Shown here one piece after another: positions 46,339 through 58,147 of a stretch of DNA of 64,000 bases (positions within the stretch are counted from its first letter, which is position 1; each line of letters starts with the position of its first letter). Where the stretch lies: the NCBI GenBank assembly GCA_029747015.1, contig JAKOGI010000005.1, positions 1,482,191 through 1,546,190 on the forward strand, read 5' to 3'. This DNA comes from Carnegiea gigantea (lineage: Eukaryota; Streptophyta; Magnoliopsida; Caryophyllales; Cactaceae). The notes under the pieces were generated by a model. The model saw only the letters and a program-made list of their open reading frames with translations. It had not been told where the DNA came from and did no database searches. The position numbers and the translations under genes were made by a program.

Positions 46339-48462
46339 TCAGGATGCACGAGCTTCAACCATAGGTTTGCGATCACGAAGGGACATCACAGTTTCAAATG
46401 CTCCCACCAGAGCCTTCACCTTACTTTTCCTGGTTTTCACTAGCTTGCTTGCAGTCTCTTCGATCACATTGTTCAAATCTATAGTGTCCTTTTTAGAAGT
46501 TGCCTCCTGGTGTCTCAAACGAACTTTCCCGCTCTCAGGTTGTTTAGAATCATGTGGGGTACCATGTGGCTCATTGGCCCTACGTACTCTGTTCTTCACG
46601 ATCTTAACAGCCTCATTCTTGGAAATCTGATCCTCCCCTAGGATTCTTCCTCGTTTAAATAGCAATTTCTTTGGAGCACTGTTGGCAACCTGAAGGGCGA
46701 CCACTGTCCCTTTCTTGAATTTTACCTTCCAAGCTGAACCATCTGTCTCTTCAGGGCAACTTACTTTTGCCTTTATCTTGCGTTCAAAAGTTGATTTGGC
46801 TCTTGGCGTGCTGGGTTTTGCCCCACCATCTCCCTTGGACTTTGCTCTTGGCATGTTGGGTTTGGACCCACCATCTCCCTTGGATTTTGCTCTTGGTGTG
46901 TTGGGTTTGGACCCACCATCTCCCCTGGGTTTGGCTCTCGGCGTGTTGGGTTTGGACCCACCATCTCCCACCGCTGATTTGGCTCTTGGTGTGTTGGGTT
47001 TGGACCCACCACGTTCTACATTTGATTTCACTCTTGGTGAGTTGGGTTTTGACCTGCCATCTTCCACCATCGATTTGCCCCCAGAAGTGTTGGATTTGGA
47101 CCCGCCAACTTCTGTTATTTTGCCAACCTGTCCAGTGTTTACAGAGTCCAATTCAGGCTGACTCTCTCCAAGTTGAGAAGGTTCTTTCACTATATGAGAA
47201 GTCGATAAGTCTGCTGTGGAGGATGGATGACCAATATGAGTCCCTTTCCGACTACCTTTAGAGTCCTTGCTTTTACTAACACAAGATCCCCTCAAAGTAT
47301 TCGGCGAACTCTCATGCGCAAGAGCAAATCTTGAAGCCCTTTTTGCGGGTTTTTGGTCAGTATGTGGTTCAATCATGTACAACGTTTTCTCAGGCACATC
47401 ACCAAATCCATCAATTTTGGCTTCTTTGGATTTGCTTAGATTCCTAGACTGAGAGAAACTCTTGAGATTCTTGTACAGTCTTGCTTTCATGCTTGGTGAT
47501 TTCTTTATAAGTGTTGGAGAGAAAGAGCTGCTCATTAGCTCCTTGCCCTTTTCTTTTTCCCTTTTGCTATGGCTCCCCGCTTCCTTCTTTGTTCTGATTG
47601 CTTTGATGCCAAGGCTTGAGCTTTCCAGCAAATTCAAGTTCCGAACCACCACCTTATCGCGCGATTGATGCTCAATTTTACTTCGGCTCGTCTGCCCAAG
47701 AGTTGAAACTGAAGATGGCTTTGTTTCACTCTTGATTCGCTTCGACTTTGACTGATTCAGATCCTTTTTGGAACGACTCATAGCCTCAGAAGTGAGCTTA
47801 ACATCTTTCTCTTTTATGGAACTGGGAAGAGACAAACGGCGGAGAAATGTTTTCTTCTGGGTCTCTTCCTTGGTTGCAGATTTTGATACCTCAATAGTAT
47901 GTGTCCTCGTTAAAGATCGAGTTCCTCTAATCATTCCTGATGTGGGGCTAGTCTTTTTCTCCAACTCGTGTCGGTGCCCAAATTTGCAAGAATCATGGCA
48001 AGAACCAACTGGAGAACTGAGATAGCGCGAGCGGACAGTGAACTTGTAGTCTGCACCAACTATAACCACAGTAGGCTTCTTTCTCACATGACTAACAGTA
48101 GAATGGTGTTCTGAGGGTGGAGATGTTTTTCCAATCATAGCATCCAGAGTATCATTATTATTTCTCAAATCTTCAACTACTTCCTTGACTGAATCAGTTG
48201 TTTCTAATACCAAGCCATCTGAGACCTTCATGTAATCACATTCAAGCTTCATTCCTAGTTCAACAGTGAGATCACAAACCTCATCTTCTGTTCTGGTATA
48301 ATTCTCCATCATATCAAGATGCTCACGTTCAACTTCCATTCCTAGGTCAACTGTGATATCACGAACCTCCTCTCCTAGGTGACTTGAATTATCCATCAAA
48401 TCATCACATTCAAGCTCCCTACGTTCAGGAGCACCAATGTTACCACTATTTCCCTCAGGCAT
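46339..48462 (-). CDS. Plant calmodulin-binding-domain protein (CaM_binding, PF07839 type)
   Basis: One uninterrupted 707-codon frame; ATG at 48460-48462. The C-terminal part (about residues 575-697) carries the family signature: AWKVKFKKGTVVALQ, LLFKRGRILGED, then TIDLNNVIEETASKLVKTRK with KVKALVGAFETVMSL. This is the calmodulin-binding domain of plant CaM-binding-protein-related proteins. The N-terminus has two acidic units (GEEVRDITVDLGMEVE and EDEVCDLTVELGMKLE). The middle is Ser/Lys-rich and disordered, with FTVRSRYLSSPVGSCHDSCK as a conserved patch. Residues about 451-558 are seven units of a 15-16 residue repeat (GGSKPNTPRAKSKGD). The family is thought to bind calmodulin in a Ca2+-dependent way; targets are unknown. 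An upstream leader exon probably lies near 50030-50150. Confidence 0.9.
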   Translation of the reverse strand: MPEGNSGNIGAPERRELECDDLMDNSSHLGEEVRDITVDLGMEVEREHLDMMENYTRTEDEVCDLTVELGMKLECDYMKVSDGLVLETTDSVKEVVEDLRNNNDTLDAMIGKTSPPSEHHSTVSHVRKKPTVVIVGADYKFTVRSRYLSSPVGSCHDSCKFGHRHELEKKTSPTSGMIRGTRSLTRTHTIEVSKSATKEETQKKTFLRRLSLPSSIKEKDVKLTSEAMSRSKKDLNQSKSKRIKSETKPSSVSTLGQTSRSKIEHQSRDKVVVRNLNLLESSSLGIKAIRTKKEAGSHSKREKEKGKELMSSSFSPTLIKKSPSMKARLYKNLKSFSQSRNLSKSKEAKIDGFGDVPEKTLYMIEPHTDQKPAKRASRFALAHESSPNTLRGSCVSKSKDSKGSRKGTHIGHPSSTADLSTSHIVKEPSQLGESQPELDSVNTGQVGKITEVGGSKSNTSGGKSMVEDGRSKPNSPRVKSNVERGGSKPNTPRAKSAVGDGGSKPNTPRAKPRGDGGSKPNTPRAKSKGDGGSKPNMPRAKSKGDGGAKPSTPRAKSTFERKIKAKVSCPEETDGSAWKVKFKKGTVVALQVANSAPKKLLFKRGRILGEDQISKNEAVKIVKNRVRRANEPHGTPHDSKQPESGKVRLRHQEATSKKDTIDLNNVIEETASKLVKTRKSKVKALVGAFETVMSLRDRKPMVEARAS
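46782..47112 (-). repeat. Coding minisatellite, seven units of 45-48 bp
   Basis: Seven tandem units in frame within the calmodulin-binding gene. The consensus product is GGSKPNTPRAKSKGD. The four central units are nearly identical and the outer ones diverge (SKSNTSGGKS at the N-terminal edge, AKPSTPRAKS at the C-terminal edge). This is the pattern of recent expansion in the centre. Confidence 0.9.
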
Positions 48463-50180
48463 TCTTAGTCAATAAGTACTTATTGTTCGAGAAGATTTGC
48501 AATTCTTGCGCAGCTCCAAATAAGAAACCAAAGATCAGAACCTCTCCAAGCACTGATATTCTCAAGTGTTTATTATGTGATAAAGACCCCAATCCTGAAA
48601 CATATTATATGATAAATTATTCAGGCATGAAAAACATGATTAAAAAATATTGGTTGCAGGCAATCAAAGAGTATCGACAAAGTTTAAAGAGCAAACAATC
48701 CCAGAAAACAACAACAGTTCCAGCACGGATCCTGACAGACAACTAGACAAGGGTTTGGGGAAGTCCATATGTACATACAAAGCACTGTCATATACAGTAA
48801 GACAGGCTGCATTCAAGAGACAACAAAGACATTTTGAAAAGGAAATACAAAATCATAGGAAAACAAATGTCAAACAATTGACCAACAAGCAAGAGACAAA
48901 GAGGCACTAAAGTCAGACTTAGAAACTCTCAAATGCTCTTCTTAGTCATTCCCGCTCCATTTAGAAGGAACCCGGGGATAGAGAGAATGATGAAGAACCT
49001 AAGTAAAGCAATGTGTTTTTACCCAAGATAAACTGAAGCAGAACAACAATTTAAGCGAAAGAATCCTTTCTTATGTCATTCAAGATTTAAAAAGGCAAAG
49101 GAGGTACCTATGCTTCAGTTTTAAATTTGATCTTCTCTCTGAATACACCCTTCAATTATACTAAAATTCTTCGCAAATCTCATACTTCACACAAAACACC
49201 CCTGCAAGGCTGCACACCCCTCCCCCCTAAAAAAAATTGTACCAAAATTAATGTAGAAAATAAGCTGATCTTGTGCTGCTGCTCTAGATTTGAAAGTCCA
49301 ACAAATAGGTAATGTAGAAGGAAAAGAGCCCAAATGATGAATGATTCATTCATGGGAGAGTCTCCACTGTCTTACATTGTAAGTATCCATCTCCAAAAGA
49401 CAGCAACTTCAATAATTAGCACTCAAATTTCATCATTCAGCAACACATACAAATTCAATTTAGACAAAAAGGAGTTGTAATCAGGACCTCATCAAGAAAT
49501 GGAGTAGTAATTAGGCAGATATGGAGTGCTCATTCTAGTAAAAGAATCACAACAACCTGGCAAAAACAAATTAATCAAAACCAACTTGAAGAAACAAAAA
49601 TAAAAATGTATTTACTACAAGAAATCAACTTTGATCTTATCCCAATTCAGTACGGCTGCATTTCAACACTAATTAATGGGAGAAAATCACCAAAAGTAGC
49701 ATTGCCCTCATAATCGATATGATCAATAAATTGCATATCCATAGAAGAATCACCCCCAAAATGATAATTTCTCGCACAACAGCAACAAGATCACAATTTA
49801 AAAAAAAAAAACACCCAGATGAAGAATAAAACCCTAATAGAAGGGCTTATCGTGATTTCCGCCATAATTTACATATCAGTCAAAAATCCTTTTCGGATTC
49901 ACATTCAGAAAGGGAAAAAGTGCGCGAATTAGGAAAGATTTATCAGATCAAACATGACCTTCACTAAAACCCAAATCGCTACCAGAAAATAGAGAGAATC
50001 AATCAATGAATCAAATAAAATGGTACCTTGATGAGATTGTAGAAACCGTGAAGCTCAGATGAGGGAGAGGAGGAAAGGGCAAGAGGGCTTTTGCTGTTTT
50101 TTTTTTTTTGTTTTTTTTTTTTCCTGAAAGAAGAGACGGAGAGCGTTTTGGATAGGCTGTTTTTCAGTTTTTTATACAAA
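48463..50180 (-). other. Probable 5' leader region of the calmodulin-binding gene
   Basis: Minus strand near 50026-50150 is pyrimidine-rich and ends TCTACAATCTCATCAAG before a GTACCA donor. This suggests a non-coding first exon and an intron of about 1.5 kb. The acceptor near the ATG is not clear to me. Plus-strand frames at 48384-48910 look accidental. Confidence 0.4.
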
Positions 50181-52056
50181 AATGGAGCCCAGTCAACCAA
50201 CAACAACGTATTTGGATTCCCAATAAAACTCAAAAGCTTGGGCAGCAAATCCAGTTTTTAGCTTCTTTGTTTTTTAAATCCTTGAGGGATTGAAATTTGA
50301 CAGTTGAGTTGGATAAGGTTGATCATATTGGTTAAAAAATTAACATAAAGTTAGATGAATTTGAGTATAAATTTTCAACTATTTAATTAAACGGGATGGC
50401 ACGTTCAACCTGTTCAATTAAATGAGTTAGCTTCATGTCGATATTCTCGACACAAAAAAGTACCTATTTAGCATATTTAATTAATTGGGTTAAACAAGTC
50501 AATTCATTTTCCTATTTATCATTTATCCGTTTACCTTTTATGAGACAATTAATAATACAAAAATTAAAAAATTGTGAATTATGATAAATTAGGGGAGTTT
50601 TAGAAAGTAATAGTTTAACATGATATGTAAACTTAATTTTTAATGCTATGTAATTAGATATTAGTTGAAAATACGAAATGTGTAAATGAATAATTAGTCG
50701 ACTAAACTCGATCTGTTTATCTTAAATAGGTTAAGCAGGTCAACCCGTTTAAAAATTAAATTGGTACAAGTCAAAGTTTTTCAACTCGTTTAATACAGGT
50801 TAGGTTCAAGTTAAAGAATTTTCAACCTTTTAAAATTTGATAAGAGTATAAACCCAACTCGACCTTACCTATTACCCAACTTTATTTGAAAGGTGCTGCA
50901 AAATAATACATATAATACAACAGAAGAAGGAAAAATTGAGTCTAATATCAAATGTGCTTATGATTTCGATTAGTACCACTATGCGAAATGCTTTTAGGCA
51001 TTAAAGAAAAAAGCATTCTTCATGAAAAGAAAAACCCAAAAAAAGAGGTCAATCATCACCCACCTTAATTTAAAAGAAATCAATATGTTGAATTAAGTAC
51101 TTATTTATTTTAGAGCGGGAAGTGTAAATATCGATATATGCAGGGTTTAAAGTTTTTGTTTTGTTTTGTTTTCATCAAAAAAATAATTTTTTAAAAGATT
51201 CTATCAATTGAGGTAGTTGACATCTGTTCAGATAATAAATTGTTGAGAATAACACAATTGATTTATTCAAAAAAATCGAGATATCAATGAAATCGCGAAA
51301 TTAAGTTTAAAATCCATCTAAGATACTCGAAGTTTAATTGGATCTTAATTGGCACCACACCACTTAGTTAAAAGATGTAGAAGATCTCACCATATCACCA
51401 TTTTGGCAAAATTAGTTATTTATATTATTTTATCCCAATCTAGCAATATACATATACAAATTTACAATGACATTCCAAGCACTCGAGGCTCACTTTTTCT
51501 TCCCATTTTTGCCCTTTTTTTGGGGTAAAAAAATAATAAACACAATTTAGAAGCAACCACCCCAAAACTTATATTATACATCTGAGAATATGCACTCTGA
51601 GAAACCATATAAGCGAAATATATATTAATAAGCGCTCCCATGACAAATGCACTTTTAAAAATGTATATATGCATGATAATAGAAGTACGTACTTTCGAAA
51701 ATAGGTAATAATTTACCTAACCACCCAACCCCTTTTATCTTCTCAACTAACCCAAAGTTGCTATTATACCTCTCCTTTGACATGATATTATCATACAACC
51801 AACCCCGATTGGCTTTCTAATTGTTTAAGGTGGTACTCATGGATAGACCTGGAGGTGGGTGGTCGGTCATCCAGAAAGTTCCTTATCAGAGTACAAATCT
51901 AAAGGAGCAAAACCATCTGTTTTCAGCAATTTATAATTTTTCCATTTATTTTTAATTATAATATCTCACCCTCTTTACCAAAAATAATCATTGCATCCTC
52001 ATAATGAGATGATTATAATGATGGCACCACAGGAGCTACCTTGCTTTGATCAACTC
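50181..52056. other. AT-rich spacer
   Basis: No gene is supported. The 50290-50890 part has scattered caacccgttt, aggtcaacccg and ccaactcgacc words, like a decayed MITE of the cgggtc-rich type seen elsewhere in the window, but I could not define its ends. Confidence 0.35.
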
Positions 52057-52310
52057 AGGCCATGTCCTCTTCGATTTATTTGTTTAAAAATAAATTTAGA
52101 TAAGTTCAATTTAAAATAAGTTTAGTAAATAAATTCAGAATAAGTTCAGCAAATAAATTCAGAATAAGTTTAACAAATAAGTTCATAAATTTGTTCTCAA
52201 TAAGTTCAGTGAATAAATTCAAAATAAGTTCAGTAAATAAGTTCAGCATAAGTTCAGATAAGTTCAGCTCAGAATAAATTCAGGCAAAATAAGTTGAACA
52301 GAACAAGGCC
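52057..52310. mobile_element. MITE built of aataagttcag repeats
   Basis: The ends aggccatgtcctcttcgattt and, inversely, aagttgaacagaacaaggcct match at about 16 of 21 positions. The interior is a run of 11-24 bp units (aataagttcag, aataaattcag). I see no clear target-site duplication. Confidence 0.6.
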
Positions 52311-53160
52311 TTAAGACATGACTATTTGAAAATTGTGGAATAAATTCCTTCATTGTCATCTCATATTAAATAAAAAGGGGATAATTATTCAATAGATGCA
52401 AAAATAGCTAGCTACCTAGTGTTATATACCCCAAACATTAATCAATGCCCATGTACACAATATAATCTGAGCAAAATGATGGTTGATCCCATCTGCAATG
52501 AAAGGTGTATTCTTCTTGTGTAGCACTTTTGCACTGTTTCTTTCTTGTCATTTCTCTTCAATCTAAACGGATTTAGAGAACTTCAAAATCTGTATAAGGC
52601 CGAAAAAAGTACATTAAAATTGGGAGAAAATCGACAAAATTTTAAGTATGCAAGAATTAACATGAAAACAACACAGTTATTATTGATCAAAATATGGAGT
52701 AGAAAAATCAAACTTTCACTCTATCTAACCATCTAGATAGAAAACAATGAGACTGTAGCCCCTGCCATATATGTAACATGTAGCATGTTCATAAATTTCA
52801 GACAATTGATCTGTGCTCATAATTGAAGTAATGGACCTCTGTCACACTCATAGTGCATCAATTTAGTTCACTACAACCAAACCACATAGAGTCCAAAGGA
52901 TTGCATCAGAAGCCACCCCAACTGTCAGACAGCCTAACAGACTAAGAGATCAGGAAAACCCAATTTCAGGGGTGGAGGGATAAGGTTGATGTTGTCTCTA
53001 TTTCCTACCTGCCATCGATCCCTGCTCGTTCCTGTAGGACCCTTTGTTTTTGGCCAAAGTCTGAATATTCCCCTAACAGCAGTAGCATTTGGATATATTG
53101 ATATTCAAAAGGAAATGGGAAAAAAATATAAATAAAATAAAAGAGGCAAACATTCCTTTC
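52311..53160. other. Spacer
   Basis: AT-rich, with no supported gene, repeat array or RNA. Confidence 0.35.
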
Positions 53161-53169
53161 ATCAAGGAC

Positions 53170-54346
53170 TTTTTTTTTTTTTTGGGTAAGAAAGGTAAGA
53201 CATATAATCTAGGATACACTTCTCTCAATGGCTCGTCCTAAATTATCCTCAATGAGGATATGCTCAAGATCCCTATGAAGAACCAAATTCCACCCAACAG
53301 TGGAATGAATTGAAAGTCCATATTTAGCCAACCAATCAGCTGCACAATTACCCTGCTTAAAAGTATGATTTATAATTACATTGTTGAATCAATCTAAAAA
53401 GGTAGTAATATCTTGGAGTAATACTTGGATTTTCCATAGTACTCGAATTTTCCTCTTCACTGCTTGGATGAGAATGTGATTGTCCCCTTCAATGTGAATA
53501 TCAGTAAATATTGCCTGCACAGTTGCTCTGATCCATTTACGCATTGTTTTAGCTTTTGCCACTAATACCGATGCAACTCCTAGGTGGAATGCTGTCGCCT
53601 GTATGAATCGCCCTGTCCAATCACAGTTGATCAAGCCTCCTGCCGCTAATTGAGACAAATCTCCCTGGTGGCTTCCTCCATAATACCCACCTTCACTGCT
53701 TACGTCGACGGGTTGAGTGATGGTGTATGGATGGGTGGAATGTTTGTGATTGTTTATGTCTGATGCGCCATTCTGCGCTTGCCCATTTTGCTCATAAAAG
53801 AGATAACCCGAATTGTATGGTTCGTTATGAAATACTTTAATATTTCTAGATTTTCAGATACTCCAAAGAAGTGCTACAATTCTGTCCATCTTAATATTTG
53901 GTACCGACTGCTTAATAAAGAAGAGCTAGTTTGATCTTCAATTGGGAGTTAACTGGAAGATTAACATTGATCCAATCATGATCACATGCTAATTGCCAAA
54001 GGAGTGGAGCACTATGACACCCCATAAACAAATGCTCTGCATATTCAATAGCCCCGTTGCAATGGGACATAAAGGATCATTACCCATACCCGTAAGGAGT
54101 AAATTCCCACAAGTAGGAAAGGATGCATGACAAACTTGCTAGAGGAAGACCTTTAAGGCTTTAACTTAGGCATAATATTTAACTTCCAGATCCAACTAAA
54201 ATTTCAGGATTGGGAGTTATGTTGATCTAGTCCATGGGCAACCCATGTTGCAGATTTAGTAGTGAATTCTCCACTCCTAGAAAGACCCCAACAAATGAAA
54301 TCAGGAATAAGATTTAACGGAATTGGTGTCGCCAAAATTGTTTCAA
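53170..54346 (-). mobile_element. 5'-truncated LINE with TSD
   Basis: Read on the minus strand, the fragment runs SRSGEFTTKSATWVA, WIWKLNIMPKLK, HASFPTCGNLLLTGMGNDPL and, after a frameshift, AEHLFMGCHSAPLLWQL, which is the zf-RVT region. An RNase H domain follows (GGLINCDWTGRF…IHIEGDNHILIQA, 53389-53658), closing with GNCAADWLAKYGL. The poly(A) tail is the T-run at 53170-53183. The 9-bp flank atcaaggac occurs at 53161-53169 and 54347-54355, so both ends are defined. It has several stops and frameshifts. Confidence 0.85.
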
Positions 54347-54622
54347 ATCAAGGACATGGGTGCCATGCATCACCATTGGCTTTGGTATGAACTGATAGGC
54401 AATATGCAGCCAACTGACAACCCGTTAGGTGCTAGCCTTACCCTAAAAATATGCCCTCAAAACCATACATTTCGACCTACAAGTACCAGGTTTCTGTCAG
54501 ACATAAGCATAAAGCTGAATTTGATACTTCTAGATGATAATAACAATGTTTTGATATCGAGCAAATTGAAAAAATCTAAGACCCTGGAGTCCCAACAATG
54601 CAACTAAATTTGGAAGGTTGGG

Positions 54623-55157
54623 TAGGGATGAGAGTATTACCCGAACACGAAAAACCCGATCAAAACCGGCCCCATTTCACACCCGAATGAGTGATGAAAA
54701 TGAGTTTCAAATGGGTATGGGTATTGCGTTTGAAAGTAAGTGTGGGTATAGATATGGTTATGGATTCTTAAAACTCGTACCAAATTGTGTACCCGATTTT
54801 TTAGTAAAAGAGGACCAAAATATGGTAAAACCCAAAAAATAAATGTTAGGCACAACAGTCTAAGTGTATAGTGTTTAATTATGTAGAAATAAAAATTTAA
54901 TTTTTTTACAATTTTAACTTCCGTAAGTTCATCCGACATAAATCTTAGTAGCGTTGTTTGAAATTACTAATTAAATATAGCGTGCCTGCAAATATGGGTT
55001 GAATGTAAGTGACATTTTGTGTACTCAATGGGTACAACAAAACCAGTAAACCCCAAAAACCCAATGAATATGAGCATGGGTATGACTGTCTTTTGAAAAT
55101 GGATATGGGTGCGGGCATAGCTCAAACCGCCCCGAACTTGCCCCATGCCTTTCCCTA
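54623..55157. mobile_element. hAT-like MITE, family 2 copy 1 (535 bp)
   Basis: It begins tagggatgag and ends tttcccta, and it is homologous along its length to 59335-59928 (acccgaacacgaaaaacccg, ttcttaaaac-cgtacc, attgtgtacccgattt). Flanks aggttggg and gttgggag share gttggg, so the duplication is imperfect. The TAGGGATG end resembles Ac/Ds-type hAT ends. Confidence 0.7.
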
Positions 55158-56425
55158 GTTGGGAGCTCACGATACATAGCTCTAGCTGCATAGTTTCCTC
55201 TGGGATGGATGCAGACCAAGTCCCCTTTTGGGTCCGCCCCAACTCTCTTGGGACTTTGGAGAGGGAGCACTTACCACTAATTACTTGCCCAAGTGCTGTA
55301 CCTCACGTAGCCTTAGTAGTATAACAGAAATCCAAGGATACAGGTCTTGTTGAACCCTAGGTTTGAAAAACATTGAGGACTGCTGCTATTTCGACACAAT
55401 AAAGTCCACAGACTGCCCAAGGATATGCTTAGTTGGTCTTCAAACAAGGTAGGCTAAGCTTGCATATGAGTCAAGGCAGAGCTCACAACTTAGCTAGCAG
55501 CTTGGTTTTGTTGAAGCATTTAACTCTGTAAGTCATCAGCAGCATAATGGTTCCTCGAACAAGGAGTAACTGGTTGCTTCAAAATAAAAGCAATGATTTG
55601 TATTCCTGCCTCAGCAATATGCGCATATCATTCCATGCAAGAGTTTATTTCTTCTCCATCAGAATGTTATCTTCCGCTTACTCATGAGCATGCATATGAC
55701 AGATATAGGAATAAATGAATAGGGGAACAAAGAATGTATACCGAACTTCACAATCACAGTACCTATAATAGGCTAGATTCACTAGAAGCAGCAAATTGCT
55801 GTTAAGTGTAACTAACTTTGCTACAAAAGATGGCTAGAGCCTAGAGGTGGTCAGAGTATTCGTAGTACTACTTGAATCAAAATTTGGGGTACTGCACATA
55901 TGTTCCGTCAGATGCCAAATTCTGCCATCAAATCTTACGAGATTGTGTTTTCTCGTTGCTTCAGTGAATTCAATCTCTGGCTTTCCGTAAGCATCAAGAC
56001 TATTCTCCTACACACAAGCAATTTGTTAAACTTCAATACTCCCATGACCTGCAAGGCCAGGATACCAAAAATGGTGGGCTAAGGAATTACATACCCCCTG
56101 TCCATGAACAAATACCTGATTTAGCTACCATAGATAAACAGGTACAATAATAGTTGCATTCTTTGTCGCCAATGTTGCTAACAGGACTAGGGCATTATAT
56201 GAGCTTGTAGCCCACAAGCTTCCAGAAATTCCAAAAAGAGTAGGCATTGGCCTGAGTCCTGGAACTCTGGATAGACAATGAGCTCAATCTGTCCAAAATC
56301 ATCCATAATATGTTGAAGCTACTGGCTGAATCCAACAAGAGCAATTTCTGGGCTTCATTGATACGAAGGTGCTCAAACAAGTAGTCTACCTTGTCGGCAA
56401 AGTGTATCCCCCCCCCCCTTTCTCC
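55158..56425. other. Spacer downstream of the PPR gene
   Basis: No gene is supported. The part next to 56425 should hold the PPR 3' UTR. A C10 run at 56409-56418 precedes the stop codon. Confidence 0.35.
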
Positions 56426-57997
56426 TTATAACACTTCAGAGTCAGCAACGGAATCTGCAGGTGTAAGTTCAGTACCAATGTTGGCCAACAGTTCATATAC
56501 CCCCTTAAGTCCAGGTTCAGTATAGCAAGATGCCACAAACTCATGAACCAGATTGTCGATTTCAATTGAACTATAGCCAGGAATCTCCTGAATACCTCTG
56601 GCCTTCATAGTTTCTCTCACTTCACGAACTTCTGCCCACCTCTCCTGTTGTGAATAAAGATTTGATAGCAAGAAAAGGTTATCTCCATTGTTCGGTTCTA
56701 GTTCAATAAGTTTCAATATCACAACCTCAGCCAGGTAGGTGTTCCCACGAATGTGGCTAAAACGAAGCAATGCCCTCCAAATGGTCGGGTCTGGTATCAA
56801 GGGCATGGTTCTGATTAGCTCCAGAACTTCATCAAGATGGCCACTGCGCCCTAGCAGATCAACCATTAAGCTATAATGCTCTATCCTTGGTTCTAGTCCA
56901 AATTCCTCTTTCATACTCCTAAAATGAGACCGGCCCTCATCAACAAGACCTTGCTGAAAACAAGCAGATAAAACAGCCAAAAATGTTACATCATCTGGCT
57001 TATAATCTTCAAAAATCATCCTATAAAAGGCAGTCAAAGCTTCCTCTGCCCGTCCATTCATTGCATATGCTGAAATCAAGACATTCCATGTACACACATT
57101 TTTCACCCTCATTGCTCTAAACACCTCATAAGCCTCATCAAGATTACCACATTTTGCATACATATCAACAAGAGCAGTACCAAGATATACATTCAATACC
57201 AACCCATTTTGTCTTATATAATCATGAACCCATTTCCCTTGTTCTAGAGCTCCTAAGTTAGCACAGGCAGATAAAACCTCCACCATAGTTACCTCCCAGG
57301 GCTCTGCCCCACCTCGCAACATATCCTTAAACATGTCAATTGCCTCCATAAACCGTCTATTATGTACATACCCAGTAATTAACGCATTCCAAGAAACAGA
57401 ATTTCTTTCAGACATTTCGTCAAACACTCTACGGGCGTCATCAAGGGACGTACAAAAACAATACATATGAACAAGTGCAGTGTTCGCATACAAGTCAGAA
57501 CCAAAACCCATCTTAATTACACAACAATGTAACATTTTCCCAACTCTCCGACGACACAAATGCGCCGTCGACTTAATCACCGCCGGAAAAGTTAAAGAAT
57601 CAGGGGATATACCATGTCTATGCATCTGTACAAACACAAAAATCGAATGCCAATGCTTCTTCAAGTGGGTATAGCTTCTCAGAACGGAATTACAAAGGTA
57701 AGAATCAATCAAATGACGAAATTGAGTGAACAGAGAAGAGGACAAAGCGAACCCAGCTGAGGAGGCAAAACCGTCTATAAGTTTGATGAAAGAGAAATGG
57801 TCCAAAGGGTGGCTTTGAACAATCATTTGGGCAAGAATTTGCTTGATGTGACAAGGGTTTTTGAGGGATTTAAGAAGATGGACAGTCGGATTTCCCGGAA
57901 TTTGAGCAGAATGAAAGCAGATTTTCCGCCATTTCAAAGTTCTTGGCTTTGGAAGTGGGAAGAGCTGCTTACAACAAAGCGATCTTTTCATTGCCAT
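56426..57997 (-). CDS. PLS-class pentatricopeptide repeat protein with E domain
   Basis: Intronless, 523 codons from the ATG at 57997 (MAMKRSLCCKQLFPLPK), the first Met followed by an organelle-type presequence. About nine PPR units are visible, for example SVSWNALITGYVHNRRFMEA, VYLGTALVDMYAKCGNLDEA, CTWNVLISAYAMNGRAEEAL and PDDVTFLAVLSACFQQGLVD. The C-terminus has an E-type region (LEPNNGDNLFLLSNLYSQQE, then GIQEIPGYSSIEIDNLVHEF) and stops without a DYW domain. Such proteins bind RNA in mitochondria or plastids and usually specify C-to-U editing sites, recruiting a DYW partner in trans. The frame also extends upstream to an ATG at 58168, but those 57 codons run into the MITE that begins at 58148, so I prefer the inner start. 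Which organelle is unclear. Confidence 0.92.
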   Translation of the reverse strand: MAMKRSLCCKQLFPLPKPRTLKWRKICFHSAQIPGNPTVHLLKSLKNPCHIKQILAQMIVQSHPLDHFSFIKLIDGFASSAGFALSSSLFTQFRHLIDSYLCNSVLRSYTHLKKHWHSIFVFVQMHRHGISPDSLTFPAVIKSTAHLCRRRVGKMLHCCVIKMGFGSDLYANTALVHMYCFCTSLDDARRVFDEMSERNSVSWNALITGYVHNRRFMEAIDMFKDMLRGGAEPWEVTMVEVLSACANLGALEQGKWVHDYIRQNGLVLNVYLGTALVDMYAKCGNLDEAYEVFRAMRVKNVCTWNVLISAYAMNGRAEEALTAFYRMIFEDYKPDDVTFLAVLSACFQQGLVDEGRSHFRSMKEEFGLEPRIEHYSLMVDLLGRSGHLDEVLELIRTMPLIPDPTIWRALLRFSHIRGNTYLAEVVILKLIELEPNNGDNLFLLSNLYSQQERWAEVREVRETMKARGIQEIPGYSSIEIDNLVHEFVASCYTEPGLKGVYELLANIGTELTPADSVADSEVL

Positions 57998-58147
57998 CGT
58001 CCCTCCCCCGGCGCGCCCACCGGCGAAAATCAAGTTCGGATTTTCGGACTCAAGTATTTTATCTAGTGATACCCGAATATGCAAGAGTTGATATTCGAAT
58101 TCTGAAATTTGAATATATCGATACGATAAACTTGGAGGAACTACGTG

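Noticed and set aside
46715..47261. Long plus-strand frames opposite the calmodulin-binding gene
   Set aside because: They arise because the 45-bp repeat is open in several frames; no start context or homology.
48384..48910. Plus-strand frames overlapping the 5' side of the calmodulin-binding gene
   Set aside because: They overlap the start and leader of a well-supported minus-strand gene and show no recognisable domain.
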